Source of the DNA: Polaromonas sp.
GTDB taxonomy: Bacteria; Pseudomonadota; Gammaproteobacteria; Burkholderiales; Burkholderiaceae_C
DNA: 44,362 nucleotides
Reading direction: 5' to 3'
Assembly: GCA_025362825.1 (NCBI GenBank)
Contig: JANYFF010000249.1
Span: 1 to 44,362 of the forward strand
Shown one piece after another: positions 8,694-17,163 of this stretch (the first letter of the stretch is position 1; every line of letters starts with the position of its first letter). The notes under the pieces are model-generated. The model saw only the letters and a list, made by a program, of their open reading frames with translations, had not been told where the DNA came from and searched no databases. The position numbers were made by a program, and so were the translations under genes.

Positions 8694-8720
8694 ATTCTAT
8701 GCTGCGGTGCACCATTTTTG
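8694..8720 (+). promoter_or_regulatory. Possible PhaR-type operator upstream of the PHB depolymerase-like gene
   Basis: TATGCTGCGGTGCACC, 20-45 bp before the GTG start, resembles the TGC-rich motif (TGCTGC-N-TGCA) I associate with PHB-gene promoters in betaproteobacteria. A related TTGCAGCGCTG lies at 8673-8683. The assignment rests on resemblance and on the downstream gene only. Confidence 0.25.
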
Positions 8721-8738
8721 CACTGGATTGGAGAAACA

Positions 8739-9914
8739 GTGCCGAAATCACAACCCCACAAATCCTTTATCCAGACCATGCTCAAGGCCACCCGGATGAC
8801 CGGCAACGGCCGGTTTATGGATGCTACCCACCTGATCCAGCGTGCGCTTCTTGCCAACGGGCCCGCGCCGCGCGCCCACAAGCCTGGGACAGCTACTGCC
8901 AGCCCCTGGTCTCCGATCACGGAAAAGCATCAGACCGGTCCTGCAAAAGACATCGTCAGCACCGCCCCTGAACCAGCGAATTTTGAGCTGGTAGATGAAC
9001 TCGCGCCCTTAAGCGCGCCACCCGAAGCACCCGCTGCGCACGCGCCCAGCTTCACGCGGCACACCTTCAGCTTTGACGGCGAGCAATACCCTTACCGGCT
9101 CTACGTTCCCGCTACACCGCACAGCAACGCAGAGGCTGAAGGCGCACTGCCGCTGGTCGTACTGCTGCATGGCTGCACCCAGAACTCGCAAGACTTTGCC
9201 CGCGGCACCGCCATGAATGCGTTGGCCGAAGCAAACCAATGCATGGTGCTGTACCCAGAGCAGATCGCGAAATCCAACAGCCAGCGCTGCTGGAACTGGT
9301 TTGAAGCGGGTCACCAGCAACACGGACGCGGCGAGCCGGGCATGATTGCCGCACTGACGCAAAAAATCCTGACAAGCGACCAGCATAGCCGTCGCGCAGA
9401 CTCAACACGCGTCTACATTGCCGGGCTTTCAGCCGGTGGCGCGATGGCTGCCGTCGTCGCAGCGCTTTACCCCGATCTGTTTGCCGCCCTCGGCGTTCAC
9501 TCCGGTCTGGCTGCAGGCGCCGCGCAAGACCTGATGTCGGCCTTCGGCGCTATGCGCGTGGGCGCCAAAGGACGCGACGGCCCGGCTTTGCCGACGATCG
9601 TCTTCCACGGCACCGCAGACCGGACGGTACACCCCGATAACGGGGAGCACATCATCGATGCCGCCCTTTCAGCGTTGCAGGCAGAAGGGCTGAAGCTGGT
9701 TAAAAGCCGCAGTGTCGTCGGCGCAGCAGGCCAAAAAGCCGAGCGCACGGTCTTCAGCGCAGCCGATGGTCCTTCGTACATCGAGCATTGGCTGATTGAT
9801 GCCGGGCCTCACGCGTGGTCAGGCGGCAACGCAGCAGGCTCATATACAGACCCTGACGGGCCTTCAGCCTCTGAAGCCATGCTGAGATTTTTTCTGCAGC
9901 ACAGGAAGGGTTGA
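8739..9914 (+). CDS. PHB depolymerase-like alpha/beta-hydrolase esterase
   Basis: A 391-residue esterase of the PHB depolymerase/feruloyl esterase-like family. GTG at 8739 is preceded by GGAG (8730-8733) with 5 nt spacing, giving MPKSQPHKSFIQTMLKATRM; the ATG 21 bases upstream has no ribosome site. The catalytic domain begins near residue 110. It has an oxyanion loop (VVLLHGCTQNSQDFARG), nucleophile Ser in the lipase box GLSAGG, Asp in VFHGTADRTVHPDN, and His in DAGPHAWSGG. No signal peptide is seen, suggesting an intracellular enzyme. A phasin-like helical N-terminus (RMTGNGRFMDATHLIQRALL) precedes it. Substrate PHB or short-chain esters is inferred from family. Confidence 0.88.
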   Translation: MPKSQPHKSFIQTMLKATRMTGNGRFMDATHLIQRALLANGPAPRAHKPGTATASPWSPITEKHQTGPAKDIVSTAPEPANFELVDELAPLSAPPEAPAAHAPSFTRHTFSFDGEQYPYRLYVPATPHSNAEAEGALPLVVLLHGCTQNSQDFARGTAMNALAEANQCMVLYPEQIAKSNSQRCWNWFEAGHQQHGRGEPGMIAALTQKILTSDQHSRRADSTRVYIAGLSAGGAMAAVVAALYPDLFAALGVHSGLAAGAAQDLMSAFGAMRVGAKGRDGPALPTIVFHGTADRTVHPDNGEHIIDAALSALQAEGLKLVKSRSVVGAAGQKAERTVFSAADGPSYIEHWLIDAGPHAWSGGNAAGSYTDPDGPSASEAMLRFFLQHRKG

Positions 9915-9980
9915 AAAAAAGCTGCGAGGCACTGAAAGCGCACTCTCAGTGCACTGAGAAGTATTGCGGCTTTTACTGCG
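9914..9980. terminator. Overlapping hairpins between convergent genes
   Basis: Perfect 14 bp palindrome CTCAGTGCACTGAG (9945-9958) and an alternative GCACTGA/TCAGTGC stem (9929-9935 with 9946-9952). An A-run before and GGCTTTT after suit a bidirectional terminator between the esterase gene and the minus-strand membrane gene, although the last stem overlaps that gene's 3' end. Confidence 0.4.
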
Positions 9981-10827
9981 TCACTTTGCGTGGAAGCCTA
10001 AGAGTGACGGCGCCGGGCTTTTGTGCATTGGTCAAACCGGCATCCGCGGCAATGCTGGACTGCAAATCAAGCAGGCTTTTCTGGCTGACCTCAATCAGGC
10101 CGCGCCTCGGGCGGTCGAGGTCAAGAATGATGAAAACGAGTACGACGATCAAAACGACCAGGACGTAGCTGACCATGGAGGGTCGGTGCCCGGCGATGCC
10201 GGTGCCGAATCCGACTATCGCGCCGGTCATCAAAAAAGTGCCGTACAGCAACAGCAGAACCACTTCTGGCACATGCCGGCTCAGCGCCGCATCGCGTTTG
10301 CCAAAGTTGTCAATCAGCTGGTTGACCGACTCGGCAAACAGGGTCGGCGTGTAAGCATTCGGGTCGACCTCCAGCGCCTGCACGGCATAGCCCCACAAGG
10401 CATTCTGGGCATGGCCCGCTTTTGCCAGCAGGTCTTGCCGCTCGGTCCGGTCAACGGCAGTCAACACGCTGGCCTGTACCCGCAGGTCGAGGTAGTCACG
10501 CAGCAGCGCCCGAACCTCTGCGCGCATGGCCGCCGGTAGCAGTTGCACGCGGAGGTAAGCGGTGCCAATGGCGTTGGCCTCCTCCACCACCGCTTCACTG
10601 CGGCTGTCAAAACGCTGCAGCGACAAGGAGAAAGTAAAGCCAAGCAACAGCGCCAGGATGCCAAGAATTGAAGACTGGATGCCACTGATGTGGTCCCGCG
10701 TGGCCTCGTTGGCAGAGCCTTTGGAGCGTAAGCCCAAACGATGGCCCAGCTCAATGGCAAGCGCCATGGACAGCAGCAAAACGCCAGCAATCAGGCCGCT
10801 GTTGACGTCGTAAAGGAGTTCATTCAT
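9973..10827 (-). CDS. DUF4239-type membrane protein (bestrophin-like)
   Basis: A 284-residue integral membrane protein. Helices are visible at about residues 10-28 (SGLIAGVLLLSMALAIELGH), 52-70 (SSILGILALLLGFTFSLSL), 188-210 (VPEVVLLLLYGTFLMTGAIV) and 217-236 (VSYVLVVLIVVLVFIILDLD). Between helices 2 and 3 lies a soluble helical segment with SLQRFDSRSEAVVEEANAIG, typical of the DUF4239 family. The family has no settled biochemical role, and channel-like function is speculation. The C-terminal tail after DLDRPRRGLIEVSQ is cytoplasmic or periplasmic. Two adjacent ATGs begin the frame. It is monocistronic and convergent with the esterase gene. Confidence 0.85.
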   Translation of the reverse strand: MNELLYDVNSGLIAGVLLLSMALAIELGHRLGLRSKGSANEATRDHISGIQSSILGILALLLGFTFSLSLQRFDSRSEAVVEEANAIGTAYLRVQLLPAAMRAEVRALLRDYLDLRVQASVLTAVDRTERQDLLAKAGHAQNALWGYAVQALEVDPNAYTPTLFAESVNQLIDNFGKRDAALSRHVPEVVLLLLYGTFLMTGAIVGFGTGIAGHRPSMVSYVLVVLIVVLVFIILDLDRPRRGLIEVSQKSLLDLQSSIAADAGLTNAQKPGAVTLRLPRKVTQ

Positions 10828-10998
10828 GTTGAGTAAGGCCGGCTTGGAGGGTTAAAGTTAAAGGGGAATGCACCAGCTATTTATGCCCGTATTCATTGGG
10901 CCGGGATGTGAGGCAGCCAATACTCAAACCTGCTGGAGGTTAAACATGCCTGAAAAATCGCACTCCACCAGTTACCCGCTGATGGGTGCCCACAGCCG

Positions 10999-12183
10999 TT
11001 ACATGCGCTCAAAGATGGCGGCAATCCCTTGCCCGCCACCAATGCACATGGTCACCAGCGCGTAGCGGCCCTGAATACGGTGCAGCTCGTGAATCGCCTT
11101 AACGGTAATCAGCGCGCCAGTGGCACCAATCGGGTGGCCCAGCGAAATGCCTGAGCCGTTGGGATTGACCTTGGCCGGGTCCAGGCCGAGGTCGCGCGTG
11201 ACGGCGCAGGCCTGGGCGGCAAAGGCCTCATTAGCTTCGATCACGTCCAGGTCATTGACGGTGAGACCGGCTTTCTGTAACGCAAGCTTGGTGGCGGGCA
11301 CTGGGCCTATGCCCATGTATTTGGGGTCCACGCCGGCGTGGGCGTAAGCCACCAGCCGGGCCAGCGGCTTGGCGCCGCGGGCCTTGGCAACGCCGGCCTC
11401 CATCAATACCACGGCAGCTGCCGCGTCGTTGATGCCCGATGCATTGCCGGCTGTGACGGTACCGTTTTCCTTGATAAAGACGGGCTTGAGCCTGGCCATG
11501 TCGGCCAGCGTGCAGCCGGGACGGAAATGCTCGTCCAGCGCGTAGGCCACATCGCCTTTTTTGCTCTTGAGCATGACCGGCATGATCTGCTCCTTGAAGT
11601 AGCCCGCAGCGGTGGCGCGCTCGGCGCGGTTGTGGCTTTCAACCGCAATCGCGTCCTGCTCTTCGCGACTGATGCCCCATTTGGCCGCGATGTTTTCAGC
11701 TGTCACGCCCATGTGGATGTTCTGGAAAGGGTCATGCAGCGCGCCGAGCACCATGTCGACCATTTTGGTGTCGCCCATGCGCGCCCCCCAGCGCATGGCC
11801 AGGCTGGCGTAAGGGCCGCGGCTCATGTTTTCGGCCCCGCCGCCGATGGCAATGTCGGCATCGCCCAGCAAAATGCTCTGGCTGGCCGACACGATGGCCT
11901 GCAGGCCCGAACCGCACAGGCGGTTGACGTTGTAGGCAGGCGTGGCCTCGCCGCAACCGCCGTTGATAGCCGCCACGCGCGACAAATACATGTCTTTGGG
12001 TTCGGTGTTAACGACATGGCCAAACACCACATGGCCGACGTCCTTGCCTTCGACTTTTGCGCGGGCGAGGGACTCGCGCACAACCTGCGCGGCAAGCTCG
12101 GTCGGTGCGATGTCCTTTAGGCTGCCGCCGTAGGTACCAATGGCGGTGCGCACACCGCTGACAACAACAACTTCACGGGTCAT
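10999..12183 (-). CDS. bktB: Acetyl-CoA C-acyltransferase (beta-ketothiolase, BktB-like)
   Basis: A 394-residue thiolase, the normal family length. The acyl-enzyme nucleophile is Cys90 in NVNRLCGSGLQAI. The catalytic His350 is in GISLGHPIGATGA, and the acid/base Cys380 is in TMCIGGGQGIAAIFER. It condenses two acetyl-CoA, or acetyl-CoA with a longer acyl-CoA, or cleaves beta-ketoacyl-CoA in the cytosol. The start is well supported: AAGGAG lies 7-12 nt before ATG at 12183. The sequence resembles BktB/PhaA-type biosynthetic thiolases (HVVNTEPKDMYLSRVAAING), fitting a PHB role with the depolymerase-like gene 1 kb away. The exact chain-length preference cannot be read. It stands alone, with no fadB or phaB neighbour. 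Confidence 0.92.
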   Translation of the reverse strand: MTREVVVVSGVRTAIGTYGGSLKDIAPTELAAQVVRESLARAKVEGKDVGHVVFGHVVNTEPKDMYLSRVAAINGGCGEATPAYNVNRLCGSGLQAIVSASQSILLGDADIAIGGGAENMSRGPYASLAMRWGARMGDTKMVDMVLGALHDPFQNIHMGVTAENIAAKWGISREEQDAIAVESHNRAERATAAGYFKEQIMPVMLKSKKGDVAYALDEHFRPGCTLADMARLKPVFIKENGTVTAGNASGINDAAAAVVLMEAGVAKARGAKPLARLVAYAHAGVDPKYMGIGPVPATKLALQKAGLTVNDLDVIEANEAFAAQACAVTRDLGLDPAKVNPNGSGISLGHPIGATGALITVKAIHELHRIQGRYALVTMCIGGGQGIAAIFERM

Positions 12184-12301
12184 GGGGGGTCTCCTTAAGG
12201 TTTAAACGAGTGGTCGCTGCGAACAGCATCAACAACTTATCTTACTGATTCCTGTTGCAGGCGCGGCTGCTCAGCAACATGAGGCTGGCGTATCGCTACT
12301 G

Positions 12302-13195
12302 TCAATGCGGCGGGCCAATTTCCGCCGCCACGCTTTCTGCGCAAGCAAGCAGGGCCTGTATTTTTGGATCGCTCTCTCTTGAGGCCAGATAAAAGATGGA
12401 GAGCAAAGCTTCAATCCTTCCCTCCTCCCACAAAAAAATCTTTCCGTCGTTGACCCGGGACCGGACTTTTTCCTCCCTGAGGAGGGCCAGTCCAACGCCA
12501 GCCTCAACCAGATTTTCCAGTGTGGCTTCCCTGTCTGTCTCCACAACCTTGGTGGGCGTCACGCCATGCGATGCAAGCAGACTGGTCACCAGTCGGGGAT
12601 ATGAGCCCAAAGCAGGCACCCAGAGCCACGGCAGTGTGCCGATGGCGCTCCATTTTTCGCTGCTTACCTGCTCCTGCCATTGCCGGGGTACCGCAATGCA
12701 AAACCTGATCTTGCGAATCGGGACGGACCGGATGAGCGCTTCATGCAGCTCCCCAATGTAGAACCCCGCGTCACGCCGCTCGGCCTTGACCTCACCCAAT
12801 GCCCAGCCAGAAAGGCCATGCGCAATGGCCACGCTGATTAGCGGATAGCTGGCCCGCATGCGGCTCATCAGGGCGCCGAGCCCCAGCGTCTCGGCATCGT
12901 TGATGGCCGCGATCCGCAGGTCGCCGGAAACCTGCCCTGCGTGCAGCCGGGCTGCCGTTGCCAGGGACTCGCTGGCAGAGACCGCGGTTTGCGCCGCTGC
13001 AATGGCCAGCTCGCCGAAACCGGTCAGCTCCACACCCGTCGCGGTCCTGGTGAACAGCGGAGTGCCGAGTTCCTGCTCCAGTAACTTGAGGTGGCCGCTT
13101 GCAGTGGACTGCGTGATATGCAGCACGGCCGCAGCCTGCGTGATGTTGCCAATCCGGGCGATCGTTAGAAACGTTCTTAACTGATATAGCTCCAT
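12302..13195 (-). CDS. LysR-family transcriptional regulator (last gene of E1/CMD/Bug cluster)
   Basis: A 297-residue LysR protein. The start MELYQLRTFLTIARIGNITQ at 13195 is the canonical N-terminus; a frame extension 42 residues upstream is unlikely to be translated. The helix-turn-helix spans about residues 18-45 (AAAVLHITQSTASGHLKLLE). The effector domain contains LRIAAINDAETLGLGALMSR. It is co-directional with and 83 bp downstream of the Bug gene, so it may be the last cistron of that operon and control it by autoregulation. The ligand is presumably a substrate or product of the cluster, but nothing in the sequence identifies it. Confidence 0.9.
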   Translation of the reverse strand: MELYQLRTFLTIARIGNITQAAAVLHITQSTASGHLKLLEQELGTPLFTRTATGVELTGFGELAIAAAQTAVSASESLATAARLHAGQVSGDLRIAAINDAETLGLGALMSRMRASYPLISVAIAHGLSGWALGEVKAERRDAGFYIGELHEALIRSVPIRKIRFCIAVPRQWQEQVSSEKWSAIGTLPWLWVPALGSYPRLVTSLLASHGVTPTKVVETDREATLENLVEAGVGLALLREEKVRSRVNDGKIFLWEEGRIEALLSIFYLASRESDPKIQALLACAESVAAEIGPPH

Positions 13196-13278
13196 GCGGC
13201 CCCGCAAATAAACCCAGCATACGCCCCGGCACCGGGCGATGCATCCACACTTCCCCGATGGATGCGCTTCCTTAAGCC

Positions 13279-14253
13279 TTACTCCCCCTTGATGGAGGCC
13301 GCCTTGACAACTGCGCCCCATTTTTTTATCTCTGCCTTGATGTAGGCAGAAAATTCAGCGGGGGTGTCACCAACCGGAATGGCGCCTTGCTGGATCAGCT
13401 TTTCCTCCACATCCTTGTCCTTGAGAATCCGGACGATCTCGCGGTTCAGCATGGCCACAATCGGTGCAGGCGTACCCCGCGGCGCCACCAGCCCGACCCA
13501 CGAATAAGCTTCGTAACCCGGCACGCCGCTTTCCGCGATGGTCGGAACATCAGGAAGCGCAGCGATCCTGCTGTTGCTGCCTACTGCAAGTGCGGTGAGG
13601 CGCCCCTGTTTAACGAACTCAATGACGCCCGGAACGCTGCTGTACAACATCTGCACCTGCCCCGACAGCAGGTCAGCCGTGGCCGGGCCATTGCCCTTGT
13701 ACTGCACAGCAGTGGTTTTGACCTTTGCCATCGAGTTGAAGAGCTCACCAGCCAGATGACCGGAGTTACCAATGCCGGGCGAAGCAAAGAACACCTTGCC
13801 TGGATTCGCCTTCGCATAGGTGATGAGCCGAGGAATCGTCTTCGGTGCAAAAGCTGCGTTCGTCACCAGGACCAGGGGGAAGTTGGCCAGGTTGGTGATG
13901 GGCTCAAAGTCTTTCACCGGGTCGTATTGCAGGTGCTCATACATGCTCGGATTCACGGCCATTGGACCGGCAGCACCTACCCCCAGCGTATAGCCGTCCG
14001 GCGCGCTGTTGGCGAGTGCCTGCAGGCCGATGATGCCGTTGGCTCCGGCCCGGTTGTCGATAACCACCGGCTGGCCCAGACGCTCGCTGAGTTTTTGCCC
14101 GACGACGCGGGCAATCGTGTCATTGCCGCCACCCGGCGGGAACGGAACGATGATCTTGATGGGCCGGTTTGGATAGGCTTGGGCCGAAGCCACGCCCGCC
14201 ATCAGCACCAGCACCGCAGCCGCAATGCTTCTGCGGGTCCGTGTGTAGTTCAT
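13279..14253 (-). CDS. Bug/TctC-family solute-binding protein, in the E1/CMD operon
   Basis: A 324-residue periplasmic binding protein. Residues 1-26 form a Sec signal (SIAAAVLVLMAGVASAQA) followed by YPNRPIKIIVPFPPGGGNDT, the Bug signature. VVIDNRAGANGIIG and APDGYTLGVGAAGP follow. The start ATG overlaps the preceding gene's stop codon by an ATGA junction, with AAGGAG upstream, so the two are translationally coupled. The coupling ties uptake or sensing of a small acid to the dehydrogenase-like enzymes upstream. No TctA/TctB genes are present. The ligand is unknown; a carboxylate handled by the E1 or CMD enzymes is the natural inference. Confidence 0.93.
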   Translation of the reverse strand: MNYTRTRRSIAAAVLVLMAGVASAQAYPNRPIKIIVPFPPGGGNDTIARVVGQKLSERLGQPVVIDNRAGANGIIGLQALANSAPDGYTLGVGAAGPMAVNPSMYEHLQYDPVKDFEPITNLANFPLVLVTNAAFAPKTIPRLITYAKANPGKVFFASPGIGNSGHLAGELFNSMAKVKTTAVQYKGNGPATADLLSGQVQMLYSSVPGVIEFVKQGRLTALAVGSNSRIAALPDVPTIAESGVPGYEAYSWVGLVAPRGTPAPIVAMLNREIVRILKDKDVEEKLIQQGAIPVGDTPAEFSAYIKAEIKKWGAVVKAASIKGE

Positions 14254-14669
14254 GTCTTTGCTCCTTCAGATTCAGCTTTTTCGCGCTCGGCTGCTTCCAG
14301 CGCCATGATGTCCGGAAGGCTGGCCTTGATCACGTTGACCGCATCAACGCAGGCTGGCCCACCGCAATAAATGAAGGCATGCAGCACCAGTTCACGTATC
14401 TCTTCATGGGTGCATCCGTTGCGGATGGCACCACGCAGGTGAAGCCTGATTTCGTGCGGCCTGTTCAAGGCAATACATATCACCAAAGTCAGCAGGCTAC
14501 GGGTTTTCAGGTCCAAGCCTGGCCGGGTCCAGACCTTGCCCCATGCGAACTCGGTGAGGAGTTGCTGAAAGGGCATGAACATCTCGTCCGCGTCTTTCAG
14601 GGTCTTTTCCACATAGTCTGCGCCCAGGACCTGTTTGCGGATCGCTAGACCCTCTTCATAAGCACTCAT
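14250..14669 (-). CDS. Carboxymuconolactone decarboxylase family protein (PcaC/AhpD-like)
   Basis: A 139-residue all-helical protein of the CMD family. The core reads LDLKTRSLLTLVICIALNRP, then HEIRLHLRGAIRNGCTHEEI, then HAFIYCGGPACVDAVNV, close to the gamma-CMD pattern in which the His and the Tyr-Cys-Gly-Gly-Pro region line the active site. Two Cys flank GGPA, but this is not the classic AhpD CxxC. AAGGAG is embedded in the end of the upstream E1-beta gene and the ATG starts 1 nt after that stop. Possible roles are decarboxylation in an aromatic or lactone pathway or an antioxidant function; the operon favours the first. Activity is not proven by sequence. Confidence 0.85.
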   Translation of the reverse strand: MSAYEEGLAIRKQVLGADYVEKTLKDADEMFMPFQQLLTEFAWGKVWTRPGLDLKTRSLLTLVICIALNRPHEIRLHLRGAIRNGCTHEEIRELVLHAFIYCGGPACVDAVNVIKASLPDIMALEAAEREKAESEGAKT

Positions 14670-14670
14670 A

Positions 14671-15702
14671 TCAGTCTCCTTGTTTTGAATCGATTTGCTT
14701 GAGGCCGACCAGCTCCCTGGCAGCCACGGTGATCGTTCCCGCGTCGGGTATCAGCGCCTTTTGCAGATGCGGCGCACACGGAATGCGGCTGTCGATGGTC
14801 GCAACGCGTTTGACAGGGGCCAGGAGCTTGCCGAATAGGACCGTGTTGATACGTGTGGCGATCTCGGCACCGAAGCCACCGGTGAGCACCGCCTCATGAG
14901 CAATGATCAGCCGGCCTGTCTTGCGCACACTGGCGTACAGCGTGTCCCAGTCGAAGGGATTCAGCCAGCGCGCATTGATGACTTCCGCCGAGATGCTTTC
15001 GGCCTCAAGCACCCTGGCTGCTTCCAGCGCCTGGAACAACATGGCACTCCAGGTCACGATGGTCACGTCTTTGCCCGGCCGCATGACGACCGAGCCGCCG
15101 ACCGCCTCAATGGCGCCGCCGGTTGTCACGTTCTGGATTTCGCCGTGGTACAGACCGCGGTTTTCGATCAGCAAGGTCGGGTCGTTGCAGGCAATGGCTG
15201 CGCGTGTCATTGTGTAGGCATCCTGGGGGGTCGCCGCCAGGCCGACCCTAAGGCCCGGGATGTGCGCATACAGGGCCTCCAGGTTTTGCGAGTGCTGCGC
15301 GCACGAGCCAGGCAAATGCCCCTGCTGCGTCCTGATCGTCAGCGGAGCAGACAGACTGCCCGCGGACACAAAGCGGACATTGGCCGCCTGGTTGACGATC
15401 TGGTCCATCGCCACCAGGGTAAAATCAATCCACATGATTTCGACGATGGGCCGCAGCCCTGTCATGGCCGCCCCCACGGCGGCGCCCAGCATCGCTGTCT
15501 CGCTGATGGGCGTGTCGAAAACGCGGTCGCCAAACTCCTCGTTGAGTTTTTTGGTGACACCAAAGATGCCGCCGGCTTCGCCTACATCCTCACCGTAGAG
15601 GATGACGTCTTCCGATGACAGCAAGGCTTCACGCAGGGCCGTGTTGATGGCGCGTGCATAGGTGAGTTCCTGCACTTCGGTCGGGTAACTTGGGTTATGC
15701 AT
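14671..15702 (-). CDS. 2-oxoacid (pyruvate/acetoin-type) dehydrogenase E1 component, beta subunit
   Basis: A 343-residue E1-beta protein; ATG at 15702 (MHNPSYPTEVQELTYARAIN) overlaps the end of E1-alpha by 8 bases. Hallmarks are ILYGEDVGEAGGIFGVTKKL, FDTPISETAMLGAAVGAAMT, GLRPIVEIMWIDFTLVAMDQ, and a C-terminal transketolase domain with NARWLNPFD and VLTGGFGAEIATRI. It forms the alpha2-beta2 E1 heterotetramer that uses thiamin diphosphate to decarboxylate a 2-oxo acid or cleave acetoin. No E2 or E3 gene is present in this operon, which is unusual. It is translationally coupled to both neighbours. Confidence 0.92.
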   Translation of the reverse strand: MHNPSYPTEVQELTYARAINTALREALLSSEDVILYGEDVGEAGGIFGVTKKLNEEFGDRVFDTPISETAMLGAAVGAAMTGLRPIVEIMWIDFTLVAMDQIVNQAANVRFVSAGSLSAPLTIRTQQGHLPGSCAQHSQNLEALYAHIPGLRVGLAATPQDAYTMTRAAIACNDPTLLIENRGLYHGEIQNVTTGGAIEAVGGSVVMRPGKDVTIVTWSAMLFQALEAARVLEAESISAEVINARWLNPFDWDTLYASVRKTGRLIIAHEAVLTGGFGAEIATRINTVLFGKLLAPVKRVATIDSRIPCAPHLQKALIPDAGTITVAARELVGLKQIDSKQGD

Positions 15703-16663
15703 ACAGGTGCTCCGCAATAGTGGCGGCGTTGGCCAAAGGCGCCAGGCAGGCAAGCTCGGCAGCGCTGTTAATTTCCAGACGGACCCGCTCGCTCAGCGCC
15801 GCCGCCTCGTCGCCGCGTCCAAACGCGGCCAGTGCTTGCTGCACACGAACAATCGGCTCGGTCTTTTTTGCCTCGGCGATTTCCCCATTGGGCCGGTACG
15901 ATTGCATGTCGCCTATGTAATGGCCCACCAGGCGTTGGGTCATGGCTTCAACCAGGGCCGGGCCTTTGCCTGCGCGGGCGGCGTCCACAAATGTTGCGAC
16001 AGTTCTGCGCATGGCCTCCGGGTCGTTGCCATCGACCCGCACCCCCGGCATGCCGTAGGCGCCCGCTCGTTGGTACATCTCGTCTACCCGTACCATCCGG
16101 GCAGTCGGCGTGAGCTCCGAATAGATATTGTTTTCACAGATGAAGATCAAGGGCAGGTCCTGATACGCAGCGAAATTCATCGCTTCGTGAACTGCCCCCT
16201 GGTTCATGGCCCCCTCGCCAAAGGCGGTGAGAACCACGCGCCCTTTACCCTCACGCTTCGCGCTCAGGGCTGCGCCAAGTGCCACTGCGGCGCCTGCACC
16301 GACGATGGAGTTTTCTCCATAGAAGCCCCACTGCGGCGCAGAAAGTTGTGCCGAGCCGCCGCGCCCTTTGCAGACGCCGATCTCCTTGCCCATGAGTTCT
16401 GCAAAGAGATTGAGTGGCGGTACGCCACAGGCAATTGCCCAGCCGTGCCCGCGATAGGTGCCGAAGACCCGGTCCTGATCGGTGAGCGCCGACCTGGCAC
16501 CCACATATATGGCTTCCTGTCCTATGCAAAGGTGCACCGAGCCGATGATGATTTGCTTCTTGCGAAAATCCGCGACCGTCTCCTCAAAGTATCGAATTCT
16601 CAGCATGGCTTCAAAATGCTGCATCAGTGCTGCGCCATCAGAGTTTGTCCAGGTTTCTTTCAT
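15695..16663 (-). CDS. 2-oxoacid (pyruvate/acetoin-type) dehydrogenase E1 component, alpha subunit
   Basis: A 322-residue E1-alpha protein. The thiamin-diphosphate motif is visible: AFGEGAMNQGAVHEAMNF with IFICENN about 25 residues on (GDG in most relatives, GEG here). RGHGWAIACGVPP, KGRGGSAQLSAPQWGFYGEN and YSELTPTARM are also characteristic. Length and these features match AcoA/PdhA proteins. It is the first gene of the minus-strand cluster, so the operon promoter should lie in 16664-17160. The start ATG at 16663 has only a weak ribosome site. The substrate could be acetoin, pyruvate, a branched-chain oxo acid or an intermediate of a ring-cleavage route; the sequence alone cannot decide. 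Confidence 0.92.
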   Translation of the reverse strand: MKETWTNSDGAALMQHFEAMLRIRYFEETVADFRKKQIIIGSVHLCIGQEAIYVGARSALTDQDRVFGTYRGHGWAIACGVPPLNLFAELMGKEIGVCKGRGGSAQLSAPQWGFYGENSIVGAGAAVALGAALSAKREGKGRVVLTAFGEGAMNQGAVHEAMNFAAYQDLPLIFICENNIYSELTPTARMVRVDEMYQRAGAYGMPGVRVDGNDPEAMRRTVATFVDAARAGKGPALVEAMTQRLVGHYIGDMQSYRPNGEIAEAKKTEPIVRVQQALAAFGRGDEAAALSERVRLEINSAAELACLAPLANAATIAEHLYA

Positions 16664-17163
16664 GTGCGGGCCAGGTCCGAGTGGTTAAGAGCTTGATGCT
16701 ATCGACGCCTGCCGGTGCTTGCCAACAGAGAATTCGGATGTCAGGCATCGAGTTTCCCAGTGCCCGGGATCCAGTGGGAGGCACGCTGGCGGGCAGTCGG
16801 GATGGGGCAGTTCGCCGCTTGCATCTGCAGCGCACCGACCCTGTTCCCAGGCTAGGTGATCGTCGCCGGCCCACCCGGCGGCAGCGCGCAGGCCTTGGGT
16901 TTAACCGACGGTGACCCGCAACGGTGCTTGTTTGCCAACCTGAAACTCAAGTTGGTCGCCCTGCTTAAGGAAGTTGCTGGTCCCCAGCGCGCGCCATGCA
17001 CGGCAAATCGCCACGCTTTTGATGGCGAATGCGCAAGCGGCGCGGTTTTCCTACGCCGGCGGCGTGGCAGCGACTACAGCGCTCCCAACAACACCCGCGC
17101 ATATTGCAGTTTCGGCATTCCTTTAATGCATCTACTGTTTTACTGCCTCTTCAGGAGAACTTC
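16664..17163. other. 500 bp region upstream of E1-alpha: promoter space plus possible gene remnant
   Basis: This gap separates the divergent E1-alpha and small hydrophilic-protein genes, so it should contain both promoters, though I can assign no -35/-10 pair with confidence. On the minus strand a 49-codon frame without a usual start ends at 16901; its last residues (FLKQGDQLEFQVGKQAPLRV) look protein-like and may be a relic of a lost gene. The rest holds no convincing coding frame. Confidence 0.35.

Noticed and set aside
8594..8971. 125-codon plus-strand frame over the esterase 5' end
   Set aside because: Out of frame with the esterase start, which has a good ribosome site and a family-like N-terminus.
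13387..14370. 327-codon plus-strand frame
   Set aside because: Antisense shadow of the Bug and CMD genes.
15707..16696. 329-codon plus-strand frame
   Set aside because: Antisense to E1-alpha, which has a clear thiamin-diphosphate motif.
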